A DNA stretch of 64,000 bases from Ustulina deusta (Eukaryota > Ascomycota > Sordariomycetes > Xylariales > Xylariaceae): positions 62,001 to 126,000 of the forward strand of contig JAJNNX010000045.1 in NCBI GenBank assembly GCA_023159155.1. The letters run 5' to 3'. This document shows, piece after piece, positions 13,001-27,732 of the stretch (position 1 is its first letter; every line of letters begins with the position of its first letter). The notes beneath the pieces were generated by a model. That model saw only the letters and a program-made list of their open reading frames with translations. It ran no database searches and was not told the DNA's origin. The position numbers were made by a program, and so were the translations under genes.

Positions 13001-16000
13001 TACGTTTGTTTTATTTTTTTAATTATTTAGTATACTTTAATAAATATTTTATAGTATTATATGTTTATTATTTTTATATACTTTTTAAATTTGTTTAATA
13101 AAAAATTTATTTTTAAGTTATATATAATATTATTAAAAAGTTTTTAATAAATATTAATTTAGTATTTATATAATATTTTTTATATATTTTATATAAATAT
13201 AGATTTTAAAAAAATAACTGCTTAAAATAATATTATAGCATTAATTATATATAGTATATTTTAGTTTTTTATTTATATAATATTTATAACTACTTTATAG
13301 TTAAATTTATAATTATTTTTAATTATAAACTTAAAGCAGCGTAAAGCTTTATTATATGTTTAGTAATAATAATAAAACTTTTAAATTTTTTTTAAAATTA
13401 GCTGTTTAATTTTATATTTTACGCAAATTAATATTCTATATAATCTTTTTATATAAAAATACCTAAAATATTTATATAAGCGCTATAGTTTAATTTTAGT
13501 AAAATAGCTAGCTATTTTATATAAATAAATATTAAAAAAAAAATAGCCTTATTTATATATAATAAAAAAAGTGCTTTTATTTTTTTATATAATAATATTT
13601 TTTATATTATTAAAGTAGGTTTTTAAATAGTTTATATCTTTTAATAAAAATAAAAACAAAGTAAAAATATTTAATATATAAAAAATTATATAATTAATCT
13701 TATTATTAACTTTTATTATATTAATTAAAATTATTATATAACTTTTATTAAAGCTTACTTTAGTTATTTTAAATATTTATATAATTTTTATATTAAGGTT
13801 TTTTTATATATATGTTTTTATTTGCAGCTTTTTTATAATTAAAAATTTTAAAACATCTATATCTTAAATAATGCTTTAGTACTTTATATAATACTAATTA
13901 TTTAATATAAATTAGTTTAAAAGCTAGTCTATTATTATTGCTTAAATATTTTTTTAAATTATATAATATATAAATATATTATTTATAATATATTATACTA
14001 TATTTTTATTATATATATTAGAATTTTTTATTATTATTATTATATAAGTTTAAATAACTTTTATATTTAATAAAGTAAATAAAAAATTCTATTAAAGTTA
14101 GTTTATTATTAAATATTATTTTATATATATTAAAGTATTAACTTTTTATATAAACTTTTTTTTAAAAAATATAGTTTGTTAACTAATATATTTTTTTTAA
14201 TAAACAAAATATTTTTTGTTTATATAAACTTTTTTTTAAAAATAAATATTTATACAATTTTAGCTAAAATATTATTTTTAAAAATTATAAAAGTATTATT
14301 TAGTACTTTTATATTATATAAAATAGCAATTAGTATAGTTATATCGCCTATCCATATAATAAATATTTTTTGCTTTTTATATAAAATGTTTGTTTAATAA
14401 GTTGCCTTTAACTTAAAAGCATAAACAAAAGTTAAAAAAAAAACCTTTAAATATAAGTTTTTAAAAAATAAGTACTGTTTTAAATTCTAGTATATTTTTG
14501 TATATTTGTACAATAGTTATACTAAAATATATTTCTTTTAAATATTTTGCTTTAAGTACTTTTTATATTTTTAATAGCTTATTAATTATAATTTTTAATA
14601 CTTTATATAAAAAAAAGTTGTTTTTTTATTTATATACTTATATAAAAATAATATTAGTCCAGTTTATTTAATATTAATTATAATTTATAATTATATTAAA
14701 ATATAAATCTATAATATTATATATTTTTTTTTATATATAATTAAAACTAATATAATATATATAGTAGTTTTTTATATAATTAATTAAAATAGCTAAAAAT
14801 ATTATATAGAACTATTCTTTTATAATTTCTATTTTATAGCAAAAGTTAACAAACTATTATATTTTATTATAAAATAAATTATATAGCTTTTTAAAATAGG
14901 GTTTTTTTATTATTAAGTTTTTAGAAATATTTAATATTTTATTACTAAAATAATCCTATTTTAGATATTATATATAAATAAAATCTAAATATAAAATATA
15001 AATATTTTTATATCTAGTATTATATAAAATATTAGTTGTTTAAAAATTTATAAAAAATATTATAGGACTAGGTATTCTATTATATATTAAAAATATAATA
15101 TATTTCCGGCTTATATAGCTAGGTTATTAATTAATATAAAAAATAAGTAGCGTTTTATAATTAAAAATATCTTTTAAAACTTTATTATTATATAATAATA
15201 TATTATTTTAAATTAAAGGTTTTTTTTAACTTTATATACAAAAGTCTTTTTAAAATTATGTTTTAGTTTTAAAAATAAATACTATAGAACTATTTTATTA
15301 TATAAAAAAATTTTATTATTATAGTTTTAACTAAAAAATTATTAATTTAAAATAAAAAACACTAGTAATATTTAGGATTATTATATAAAAAATTAAGGTT
15401 TATATACTAGAATATATCTATTTTTTATAAGTTATCCAATACAGTTTTTTTTTAAACGCTCTACTAGCTCTTAGTCTAAAATACTTTTTATATAAAATAT
15501 ATTATATATTTTTATAATAATCTTATTATTAATTATTTATAATATTTATAGTTTAGTTAATTTAATATTTTTTATTAGTACTTCTTAAAAGTTTTTTAGT
15601 TTATATAAAATTTAACTATACTTAATATATAAGTATATAGCCTATATATTGATTTTTTTTTTAATTATTATATAAAAGTTATATAAAGTATTATTATATA
15701 TATAAAAGTTAATTATTTTTTATATAGCAGCTAAAGAAATACTAGTATACTTAATAATTTTTTTAGCTATAAACTTATATAGAAAGTCGGTCGAAAATAT
15801 TAAGGGTTATTTTCTAAAAGCTTTAGTATTTTTATATATTTGCTTTTAATAGCCTTTATATAATTAGCTATTATTTAATATATTTATAAATATAAAAAAT
15901 AAAAATAAAAAAGTTTAATTATAATATAAACTTTTGTGTAGTTTATATAATAATAATCGGAAAATAGCACAATTATATACTATTAATTACACTTTTATAT

Positions 16001-16163
16001 AAAAGCTAAACCAAAGTACAAATAAGTAATTAATCTTTTTTTTTTATTAGTTTACTACTAAAAAAACTAAAATATAATATAGAATATACGGTCTATATAA
16101 CTAAATTAAAATTCTGTTTTTACTCTTACTAATCTATGTTTTTTAGCCAAAAACACTAATCAG

Positions 16164-16417
16164 TAGTGGGTAGCTAGAAAGTATAATATTATATGTAATA
16201 AAAAAGTAAAATAAATAACTATATATATCGATCTATCTTTTTAACTATCCGTACAAAAATAAGACCTTTGTACGGAGGATTTTTATATAGTAAGAGAATT
16301 TTATATATATACACCGCCTACGCAATTGGACCAATCAGCCAATTGCTAGTATTATACAAATAGTCTTGTATGTAGTTAGCAGTAGCTTTATGCGTAGTTA
16401 ACACTATTATTACAACA
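16164..16417 (-). repeat. Beta right LTR
   Basis: 254 bp. Less mutated than the left copy: it keeps CCGCCTACGCAATTGG where the left has CCGCTTACGCAATTAA. Ends TTACAACA. Confidence 0.85.
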
Positions 16418-16818
16418 ATATAACTAATAATTTTATAATATTTATTTTTTTGCTAAATAAAATTATAATTAATTAACTAAACTTATTTATAAATATTTAT
16501 ATATAATTATAATTTTATTAATTAGATAATATATTTTTATTATTTATTATTATATATTATTATATTATAGCTAATATAAATAATAAATAAAAAAAGCTAG
16601 GGGTTTTATTTTATAATATTTTGTTTTTTTTATAGTTATAGCAATTATATATATATTATTTATAATTATATTTTAAATAAAACTAATAATATTTTTATTT
16701 TAATATTTTAATTATTTTATATTAATTTTAATATATAATAATTAAAAATATATAAACTTTTTAAATTAAAGCTATATAAAAAAAAATAGTTTTATTTAAA
16801 ATAACTTTAAATATATAT

Positions 16819-17053
16819 TATAATAGTTAGTATAGTTTTAGTAAGACCTGCAAAAACTTTAGACCTATATAGTAATAAAATAGGAAATCTATATATAAAC
16901 TAATATATAACTTTATAGCTATATATATAAAGTTTATATTTATTTATTTTATAAACTTTAAATTTTTTTTTTTTTTTTTTTTTTTTAGTTTAAAATTTTT
17001 ATTTATAATATTAATAAACTAACTATAAAAACTTTATTTAATTAATTATAATA
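16819..17053 (+). repeat. Alpha-2 left LTR
   Basis: 235 bp; begins TATAATAGTTAG and ends ATTATAATA, the reverse orientation of the alpha-1 LTRs. Confidence 0.8.
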
Positions 17054-20000
17054 CTATTTTAAATTTACTAATTATTTATTAATAAATATTTAATAAATAT
17101 ATATTTTTTATTTTATTATAATTAATAAAATATAAATAAACTTTTTTTTTTAATTATATATTTAATATAAAAAATTATATATTTTATAATATAAACTTAA
17201 TTTTAATATAATTTTAATAAAACTTTTAATTTTTATATTTTTTAAAAATTAATAATTTATAAAAAACTTAATTTTAAATATTTTCATTTTATTTTTAGTT
17301 TTTAAATAATTAAAATAATTCTAATTTTTAAATATAGCTAGTTTTTTATTATTAAATAATTTTATAATTTTTTTTTTATAAAAAAAAAAAAATAAGTATT
17401 AGATTTTTTTTTAAATATTTTAAGCGAACTAATATTTAAAAAAGAATTTAAAAAAAATAAAAAATTTAAATTTAAAAAAGCAAAATTTAAACTAGAACTA
17501 AAATAATTTAAAATAAATAATATAGCTATATAAATTTATAATTTTATATTAGTTCTAAAAAAACTTTTTTAATAAATAAAAAAAATAAAATATTAATTTT
17601 TTAATATATTTATTTTAATATTTTTAAAAAATAATTATAATTTAATAATAAAAAATATATTTAAAAATATTAATTTCAAATTTTTTAGTTTTATTATTTT
17701 ATTTATTTTTTATTTTATTAGTTTATTTTTTAATATTTTAAACTTTATTTATATTAAAAAAGCTAAAATATAAAAAACTAATTTTAGTCAGTTTATAAAA
17801 AATAAAATTTTATTTAATAATTAGGTTTATAAACTAATAAAAAAACTAAATAAAAATATTATTATATTTTAAACTAAAAATAATTAATTTTAATATATTA
17901 TAAACTAATTAAAAAAATATATTAAAAAATTAATAAAAATATATTTTTATTTAATTAAAAAACTATTTAATAATATTATTAAAATAATTTAAGTTTTATT
18001 AATAATTTATTATAATTTTAATTAAATAATTATTATTTATAAAATATTTTAAGTTTATATATATAGAACTAATAAAAATATTAATAAGTTTATTTTTATA
18101 TTTAATAGTATAGTTTAAAAATATTAATTTATTAAATTATAATAAAAATATAAATTATAAAACTATTTTTATATAAATATAAAAAAAAAATTTAAATATT
18201 TTTTATAAATTATTTATTAATAAAATTATTAAATTAATATATAATATTAAATAAATTTATAAATATTATTAATAAATTAAATTTATTAATTTAATTAAAT
18301 AAAAATCTAATTTAAATAATTAAATTTTTAGCAAACTTGCTTATTAATTTTTAGTTCATTTTAAAACTTTTAAAATATTTATTTTAAAATAATTAAAATA
18401 AGCGCTAATTATAAAAAAAAAAAAAAAAATTTATTAAAATAATAAAACTTATTTTATTTATAAAAAAAAATATATATATATATATTAATTAATTGTTTTA
18501 ATTAAAAGTTTAAAGTTTTAAATATTTAACTAGCAAAAAAAAGCTATAATAAAAATAATTTTAATAGTTTATTTAACTTAAAAAATAAATAGAACTAATA
18601 AAAATTTTTTTATTAGTTTTTTTATTTATTTTAATTAAAATATATAACTAAAATAAATAAATTATTTTTAAAATATTTATTTAATTATAAATTAATAATC
18701 TTATAATAAAAATTTTAGTTTTATATAATATTAAAACTTTTAATTTTTTTATAATTAATTATAAATTTATATAATAAATTAAACAATAATTAAAAATAAA
18801 AATAATTTATTTAATTAAACTTTAAAAGTTTTATAATTATTAAAATAAAATAATTAGTAAAATTTATAAATATTTAATATATATTATTAAAATTAATAAT
18901 CAATAATTTAAAAATTAAATATTTAAAATTATTAATTTTAGTTATAATATTATTATTAATATTAAATAATTAATAAAACAAAATATTTTAATAAAAACTT
19001 AAATATATTAGTTAATTTAGCTAAATAATTTATTTTTATTAGCTTAATTTTTATTAATAATTATAACTAAACTTTTTAATTATAAATAATAAAATATAAA
19101 CTTAAAAATATAAAAAAATATTATTAAATATTAAAATAACTTTTTAAAAATAAAACAATTATTTTAAAAATAATTAAAACTAAAAAAATATAAATAAAAT
19201 TTAAAACTTTTAAACTTAAAATAAAAAAAGTTTATATAATAATTTAAAAAAAAAAAAAAAACTAAACTATTATCAAAAAAATTATATAAAACTTTTAGAA
19301 TTATTTTTATTAAAATAAATAAAAATAACTAACTAAAAAGATTTTAAAAAAGTTTATTATAATTAAATTTATAATAATTAAAAATAATTATATTAAGTTA
19401 TTTATAAAAAAACTTAAAAATAATTAATATTTTATAAAAAAAATAAATTTAGATTAATTAAGTAGTACTATAAAAGATTTTTAATAATAAACTAATTTTA
19501 TTTTAAAAAAAAAAAAACTTTAAGTATATAAAATTAATATAAAGCTTTTTGTTTTTTTAGTTATTATATTTAAAAAGATTTTTTTTTAAAAAAAAATCTA
19601 AAATTTTATTATTATTATAACTAAAATTTAATATAATACTAGAATTTAATAATAAAAAATATATTTTTAAGCTTGATTAATATTAAATATTTATATAGTT
19701 TATTTTATTTAAAAAAAAGTTTATAAATAAACTATTAGTTCTAAATTTTATTAAATAAAATATAAATTTAAATATTATTTTTGTTTTATTTATATTTAAA
19801 TTTAAATTAATTATTAATAAAAAAATATATATTTAAAAAATTAAATTATATTATTATTTTTTTAAACTTATAAAAAAATATTTTAATAAAAAGTTTTATT
19901 ATTTAGTTTAAAAATAAAACCTGCTTAATAATAAGTTTTTATTAATATATAAATTAAAATTTTTTTAAATAAATTTATAAATATTTCTATAAATAATGTT

Positions 20001-21706
20001 CTAATTTATTTTAAAATTAAAAAAATAATATTAAACTTATTATAAAAAAATAATTTATTATTTATATTAAGCTAAATATTAAAAAAATATTAAAAAGTTT
20101 TGTTTTAATATATTTATTATTAATTATTTAAAAATAATTATAAAAGCTAAAATAAAAATTAGAATTAATTCTATAAAAATTTAAATAATTTTAAATTAAA
20201 ATTTAAATAATTTTAAAAGTATTAAATTAATCTGGTTGTTTTTTAAGGTTTATAATTATATTCATATATTTATTTATTATATTAGTAAAATTGCTATTTT
20301 TTTAAATTAATTATTAAAAAAAAATAAGCTATTTATAATAGAACTAAAATAAAATTAAACTTTTAAATATATAAAACTATTAATATATAAACTATATGTT
20401 TTAGTTTTTTTTAGGCCTAGCTAACTAATATAAATAAAAATAAATATTTTATATAATATAATAAAAAAAATTATTTAATAGTAATAAAAAAATATAACTT
20501 AAAAATTTATAAAATATTTTTTCAAAATAATAATATTAATTAAGCAAATTTATTTAATTTAAAATTATAAACTTTTAGTAGTAATATAAAATTTAAAATA
20601 TTATTATTTAAAGTTTTTTAAAACTAAATTTTTTATAATAATTAATTATTAAGTTTTATTATATTTTTTAAATAAATAGATTTTATTAATATAATAAATA
20701 TATTAAATTAATTTTTTATTAAATTTTAATATAATTTTTTAATATTAATTAAAACAAAAAAATAGTTAAGTTTTTTATAATTAAAGTTAAAAAAACTAAA
20801 AAAATAATAATAATATTAGTTTTATTTAATAAAATATTAAATTTTATATTAATTATAAACTTTTTATTTAATATTTTTTAAAAAGCTAACTTTGTAAACT
20901 TAACTAAATAAAAAAACTAATTATAAAATCTAAAAAATAAAAATAAAAAGCTATATATATTTAAAATTATTTTAAATAAAACTATTTTTTTTTATATAGT
21001 TTTAATTTAAAAAGTTTATATATTTTTAATTATTATATATTAAAATTAATATAAAACAATTAAAATATTAAAATAAAAATATTATTAGTTTTATTTAAAA
21101 TATAATTATAAATAATATATATATAATTATTATAACTATAAAAAAAATAAAATATTATAAAATAAAACTTTTAGTTTTATTTATTTATTATTTATATTAG
21201 TTATAATATAGTAATATATAGTAATAAATAATAAAAATATATTATTTAACTAATAAAGTTATAATTATATATAAATATTTATAAATAAGTTTAGTTGTTT
21301 AATTATAATTTTATTTAATAAAAAAATAAATATTATAAAATTATTAATTATATAATATTATAAAAATTTATATAAATTTTTTAATATATTAAATATATAA
21401 ATATTAAATAATATAAAACTATTTATTTTTAAATTTATAATAATAATTAATAGTTTTATAAATATTAAGCATTACTTTAGTAATATTTATTATTTTTAGA
21501 TCTAAAAAATAATAAAATTAATTAATTAAAAACTAGACTAATAATTTTATTTTTATATTAATAAATATTAAAATAATTAAAATATTTATTTTTTTGTTTT
21601 AGATTTTATATATAATTTTTTATAATATTTATTAATTAATATATTATTACTAAAAATAGTAATAAAAATTAAAATATAAAACTTTTTAATAATAAATATT
21701 AATAAA

Positions 21707-23247
21707 TGTTGGATTAATTATATATAATTATGGACCCCTTTATATAAAGGGGTCTAGCCAAGGGGGGTCTAAGCCAAGGGGTCTAGCTAGGACCCACCTA
21801 TAGACCCTTCTATATAGAAAGGTATATAAGGGGCTCTTATTTACCTATTTTTTTCTTTTTTTTTTTTTCCTTTAAGTGTGGCATATAATAAATAAATTAT
21901 ATTTTATTAACTTTGCAAGTATATACTACTGCTTTAGAAATATATAATATATTCTATTTAAATACTAATTAGTGTTTATATTTATATTTTAGTTTAGTTT
22001 TTATATAGATATAACACAAATTAATTAGAATAATAACGGAATTCTAACCTAATTGCATAGATCGCATATTTTATATTATATATTTTAGTTTTTTTAGTAG
22101 TAGGCTAATAAAAAAGAAAGATTAGTTACTTATATATACCTTAGCTTAGCTTTTATACGGATATTTAATTAATGGCGCGCAATTGTGCTACCTTAACAAC
22201 CCCTTTCGACCTATACCTAGCCTTGCTGACCTGCTAGGTATAGCCCGTATAAAGACCTAATAGACTTTTTTTGATTTATACTTAGCTTTACTGTTTCTGC
22301 TAGGTGTAGCCCGTACAAAAGATCCTTTTTAACCTATACTTAGTCTAGCTTGCTTTCTGCCCTGCTAGGTGTAGCTTGTACAATAGACTTTCTTCGACCT
22401 ATACCTAGTCTAGCCTATTTTTTGACCTGCTAGGTATAGCTTGTACGAAGACTTTAAAGACCCTTTTCGATTTACACTTAGCTTTTTGCTTTGCTAGGTA
22501 TAGCTTTTATACGAAGACTTTCTAGACTTTTTTTAATTTATACTTAGCTTTGCTTGCCCTGCTAGGTATAGTTCTCGTACGAAGACTTTATAGATTTCTT
22601 TCGACCTATACTTAGCTTTCTGACCTGCTAGGTATAGCCCGTACGAAGACCTTATAGACTTTTTTCGATCTATATTTAGCTTTGCTGTCTTTGCTAGGTG
22701 TAGCCCGTACGAAGATCTTATAAACCCTTTTCAACCTATACTTAGCCCTTCTGCCTTGCTAGGTATAGCTTATACAAAAGACCTTTTTTGACCTATACCT
22801 AGTTTAGCCTGCTTTTTGCTTTGCTAGGTATAGCTTTTATATAAAAATTTTCTAGATCTTTTTCGATTTATACTTAGCTTTGCTAACTCTGCTAGGTGTA
22901 GCTTGTACAAAGACTCCTTTCGACTTACTTTTTCCTTTTAGACCTTACGTATAATTATGGCTATAAATTACAAAAAAAAAAGTAGTTAGTATTGGATTAA
23001 TCGTATATAATTATGGACTTTTTCGTACAAAGGGGTCTAGCTAAGGGGGGTCTAGGCCAAGGGGTCCGGCTAGGACCTATTTATAGACCTTTCTATATAG
23101 AAGGGTATATAGGGGGCTCCTACTTACCTATTTCCTTTTTTTCTTTTTTTTCTTTTAAGTGTAGCATATAGTAAATAGATTATATTCTACTAACCTTGCA
23201 AGTATATACTGCTGCTTTGGAAATATATAGTATATTTTATTCAAACA
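21707..23247 (+). mobile_element. TRIM-1: small non-autonomous LTR element with hairpin-array interior
   Basis: 1541 bp, flanked by ATAAA (21702-21706, 23248-23252). Two 258 bp LTRs lie at 21707-21964 and 22990-23247; canonical ends are TGTTGGATTAAT and TTCAAACA. Directly after the first LTR is CTAATTAGTGTTT; an A-run (CACAAAAAAAA-like, about 22970-22982) precedes the second. There is no gag/pol and no frame of note. Most of the interior is an 11-unit hairpin array. RIP damage is partial, so it is younger than its host alpha-2 or was less exposed. Confidence 0.85.
22205..22925 (+). repeat. Hairpin tandem array of TRIM-1 (about 11 units)
   Basis: Units of about 50-70 bases. Each has a left arm CTATACCTAG/CTATACTTAG, a 15-25 base loop rich in TTGCT/CTGCC, a right arm CTAGGTATAG/CTAGGTGTAG, then CGTACGAAGAC. 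The arms are mutually complementary in the least mutated units. Unit starts fall near 22209, 22270, 22332, 22398, 22467, 22530, 22599, 22667, 22733, 22790 and 22863. Confidence 0.85.
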
Positions 23248-23975
23248 ATAAAACTATTATAAATTTTAATACTAAATAATAAACATTTAAATTAATTTAT
23301 TAAATTTAAAATATTTAAAAAATAATATATAATATAGCAACTTTTATATAAAAATAATATAAACTATAAACTAATAAAAAAAATATTTAATAAACTTTAA
23401 AATAAAAAATAAAGTTTTATAATATAAGTACTAATTATTAAATTAGACTTTTAATTAGTTAGATTTTTTAAAATTTAAAAAAAACAAAAGTTTAGCTATA
23501 TTTTTGATTTATTTAATTTTTATAAAATAAAAAACTTATTTTATACTAACTAATTATAAAAAATAAGCAATAATTTTTTATTTTAATAAATCTAATTATT
23601 ATTTTTAGCTAAAAATATTAATAATAAAGCAAAATTTAAAATTAAACAAATTAAATAATTAAAAATATATAAAAAAAATAAAAAGGTATAATACTAAATT
23701 GTTTAAAAAAGTTATAATTTTAATAATATTTAATATATAGTTTAAAATTTTAAAAATATACTAATTAAGTTTGATTAATTTTATAAAATTTATAAAAAAA
23801 CTTTTAAATTTTTTATAAAATTATAAAAATAAATATATATACTAATAGCTAATAAATTTATAAATAATTATAAAAATAATAATAAAATAATATAATATAA
23901 AAAAGCTATATAAACTTAATATTATTAATAATTTTAAATTAAAACTATGTTTAAACTTTTAGTTTTAAAAAAAAA

Positions 23976-24207
23976 TATAACAATTAGTATAGTTTTAATA
24001 AAACTTATAAAAATTTTAGACTTATATAGTAATAAAATAAAAAGTCTATATATAAACTAACTTATAACTTTACAGCTATATATATAAAGTTTATATTTAT
24101 TTATTTTATAAACTTTAACTTTTTTTTTTTTTTTTTTTTTAGCTTAGAGTCTTTATCTATAGTATTAATAAACTAGCTATAGAAGCTTTATTTGATTAAT
24201 TGTAATA
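23976..24207 (+). repeat. Alpha-2 right LTR
   Basis: 232 bp; begins TATAACAATTAG and ends AATTGTAATA. A poly-A stretch directly precedes it, as expected for a polypurine tract. Confidence 0.8.
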
Positions 24208-27200
24208 TATATAGCTTTTTGTTTTTATTTTTTAGATTTTATACCTAGTTTTTTTGTTTAATTAGGTTTATTAGGTTAGTTTTTTAAAAAATATTAAATA
24301 AAAGGTCTATAATTAATATAAAACTTAATATTTTATTAAAAAAAACTAATACTATTATTTTTTTTTAGCTTTTTTAGTTTTAATTATAAAAAGTTTTGCT
24401 ATTTCTTTTAATAAAATATTAGCTATTATTTTTTTTTGTTTTAATTAGTACTAAAAAATAATATTAAAATTTAATAAAAAGTTAGTTTAATATATTTATT
24501 ATATTAATAAAATCTATTTATTTAAAAAATATAATAAAACTTAATAATTAGTTATTATAAAAAACTTAGTTTTAAAAAACTTTAAATAATAATATTTTAA
24601 AGTTTATATTATTACTAAAAATTTATAGTTTTAAATCAGGTAAGTTTATTTTATTAATATTATTATTTTAAAAAAATATTTTATAAATTTTTAAAATAAA
24701 TTTTATTATATTATATACAATATTTATTTTTATTTATATTAGTTAGCTAAGCCTAAAAAAAGCTAAAATAAACATTTTATATATTAGTAATTTTATATAT
24801 TTAAAAGGTTATTTTTATTTTAGTCCTATTATAAATAGCTTATTTTTTTTAATAGTTAGTTTAAAAAAGTAGCAATTTTATTAATATAATAAATAAATAT
24901 ATAAATATAATTATAAAGTTTAAAAAATAACCAAATTAATTTAATATTTTTAAAATTATTAAAGTTTTAATTTAAAATTGCTTAAATTTTAATTTTAGCT
25001 TTTATAACTATTTTTAAATAATTAATAATAAATATATTAAAACAAAACTTTTTAATATTTTTTTAATATTTAGTTTAATATAAACAATAAATTATTTTTT
25101 TATAATAAGTTTAGTACTATTTTTTAGTTTTAAAATAAATTAGAATATTATTTATTTAAATATTTATAAATTTATATATTAATAAAAGCTTACTACTAAA
25201 TAGGTTTTATTTCTAAACTAAATAATAAAACTTTTTATTAAAATATTTTTTTTGCAAGTTTAAAAAAAAAATTAATATAATTTCATAGTTAATAATAATT
25301 AATAAGAAGCTTTATATAAAATTAAATAATATTATAATAATTAAATATAGTACTACGAATATTTAAAGCTAATATAATTTAATTTTTTAAATATATATTT
25401 TTTTATTAATAATTAATTATAAATTTATATTTAATTAATTTAAGTTTATATTTTATTTAATAAAATTTATAATTAGTAGCTTATTTATAAACTTTTTTTT
25501 AAATAAAATAAACTATATAAATATTTAATATTAATAAAGTTTAAAAATATATTTTTTATTATTAAGTTTTAGTATTATATTAAACTTTAGTTATAATAAT
25601 AATAAAGTTTTAAATTTCTTTTTTAAAAAAAACTTTTTTAAATATAATAGTTAAAAAAGCAAAAAGTTTTATATTAATTTTATATATTTAAAGTTTTTTT
25701 TTTTAGAAAAAAAATTAGTTTATTATTAAAAAATTTTTATAATACTACTTAATTAATTTAAATTTATTTTTTTTATAAAATATTAATTATTTTTAATTTT
25801 TTTTTTAAATAATTTAATATAATTACTTTTAATTATTACAAACTTAATTATAATATGTTTTTTTAAGATTTTTTTAGTTAATTATTTTTATTTATTTTAA
25901 TAAAAATAATTTTAAAATTTTTATATAATTTTTTTAATAATAGCTTAGTTTTTTTTTTTTAAAAGTTACTACATAAACTTTTTTGTTTTAAGTTTAAAAG
26001 TTTTAAGTTTTTATTTTATTTTTTTAGTTTGAGTTATTCTTAAAACAATTGTTTTATTTTTAAAAAGTTGTTTTAATATTTAATAATATTTTTTAGCGCT
26101 TAATTATATTAATTAGAACTTTTTTTATATTTTTAGGTTTATATTTTATTATTTATAATTAAAAAGTTTAATTATAATTATTAATAAAAATTAAACTAAT
26201 AAAAATAAATTGTTTAGGTAAATTAATTATTATTTTTAAGTTTTTATTATAATATTTTGTTTTATTAATTATTTAATATTAATAATAATATTATAACTAA
26301 AATTAATAATTATTAATTTTTATTATATATATTAAATATTTATAAATTTTGCTAACTATTTTATTTTTAATTATTGCTTAATTTATTATATAAATTTATA
26401 ACTAATTATTAAAAAAATATAAGTTTTAATATTATATAAAATTAAAGTTTTTATTTTAATATTATTAATTTATAATTAATTTAATAATTTAATAATTTAA
26501 AAATAATTAATTTATTTTAGTTATATATTTTAACTAAAATAAATAAAAAAACCAATAAAAAAACTTTTATTAGTTTTATTTATTTTTTAAATTAAATAAA
26601 TTACTAAAGCTATTTTTATTATAAACTTTTTTTATTAATTAAATTTTTAAAACTTTAAATTTTTAATTAAAGCAATTAACTAATATATATATATTTTCTT
26701 TTATAAATAAAATAAGTTTTATTATTTTAATAAGCTTTTTTTTTTATAATTAATGTTTATTTTAATTATTTTAAAATAAATATTTTAGAACTTTTAAAAT
26801 TTATTAAAAGTTTAATTTATTAATAGTTTTTATAAGCTTATTTAGTATTATATATTAATTTAATAATTTTATTAATAAATAATTTATAAAAAATAATTAA
26901 ATTTATATAAAAATAGTTTCATAATTTCTATTTTTATTATAATTTAATAAATTAATATTTTTAAGCTAAACTATTAAATATAAAAATAAACTTAGAATAT
27001 TTTATAAATAATAATTATTTAATTAAAATTATAATAAACTATTAATAAAACTTAAATTATTTTAATAAGATTATTAAATAGTTTTTTAATTAAATAAAAA
27101 TATATTTTTATTAATTCTTTAGTATATTTTTTTAATTAGTTTATAATATATTAAAATTAATTATTTTTATTTTAAAATATAATAATAATTTTATTTAGTT

Positions 27201-27732
27201 TTTTTGCTAGTTTATAAACTTAATTATTAAATATATTTTTTATTATTAAATTATAATTATTTTTTAAAAGTATTAAAATAAATATAGCAAAAAATTAATA
27301 CTTTATTTTTTTTATTTATTAAAAAAATTCTATTAGAATTAATATAAAATTATAAGCTTATATTATTATAGCTTTTATTAATATATTTCTAAATATATTA
27401 TTTATTTTAAATAGTTTTAGTTTTAATTTAAATTTTGTTTTTTTAAGCTTTAATTTTTTATCTTTTTTAGATTTTTTTTTAAGTATTAGTTTGCTTAAAA
27501 TATTTATAAAAAAGTTTAAGATAAAATTGTTTAATAATAAAAAGCTAATTATACTCATAAACTAAAATTATTTTAATTATTTAAAAATTAAAAATAAAAT
27601 AAAAATATATAATTTTTTATATTAAATATATAACTAAAAAAGAAATTTATTTATATTTTACTAACTATAATAAAATAAAAAATATATATTTATTAAATAC
27701 TTATTAATAAATAATTAATAAGCTTAAAATAA

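Larger units (their letters stand above)
9138..16417 (-). mobile_element. Beta: RIP-inactivated LTR retrotransposon inside alpha-1
   Basis: Two 254 bp direct LTRs at 9138-9391 and 16164-16417, ending in CAACA or its mutated form TAATA, flanked by ATATA (9133-9137 and 16418-16422). The uninterrupted alpha-3 copy (about 46053-46095) shows the empty site. Orientation is probably minus: a pyrimidine run (CTTTTTTTTCTTTT) follows the left LTR, and the bases before the right LTR read CTGATTAGTGTTT on the minus strand, where a primer-binding site would be. The 6.8 kb interior is extremely A+T-rich with no usable frame. Superfamily not determined. Confidence 0.85.
16819..24207 (+). mobile_element. Alpha-2: inverted copy of the alpha Gypsy element, inserted in alpha-1
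   Basis: LTRs at 16819-17053 and 23976-24207 are reverse-oriented relative to alpha-1 and flanked by TATAT (16814-16818, 24208-24212). Joining the sequence on either side restores alpha-1 as seen uninterrupted in alpha-3 near 46466. Coding strand is plus: an A-run precedes the right LTR. At about 20213-20360 one plus frame reads SIKLIWLFFKV, then ISKIAIFLN, stop, LLKKK. This matches the Gypsy pattern of a FLGF-like block, an FSKIAxPLTxLLKK-like block and W/F after it, between reverse transcriptase and RNase H, with G-to-A damage. The interior is otherwise stop-riddled. TRIM-1 sits inside. Confidence 0.8.

Noticed and set aside
14176..14397. Low-complexity frames rich in I, F, K, L and N in the A+T-rich block (also 27358-27558)
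   Set aside because: By-products of RIP-driven A+T enrichment inside dead retrotransposons.
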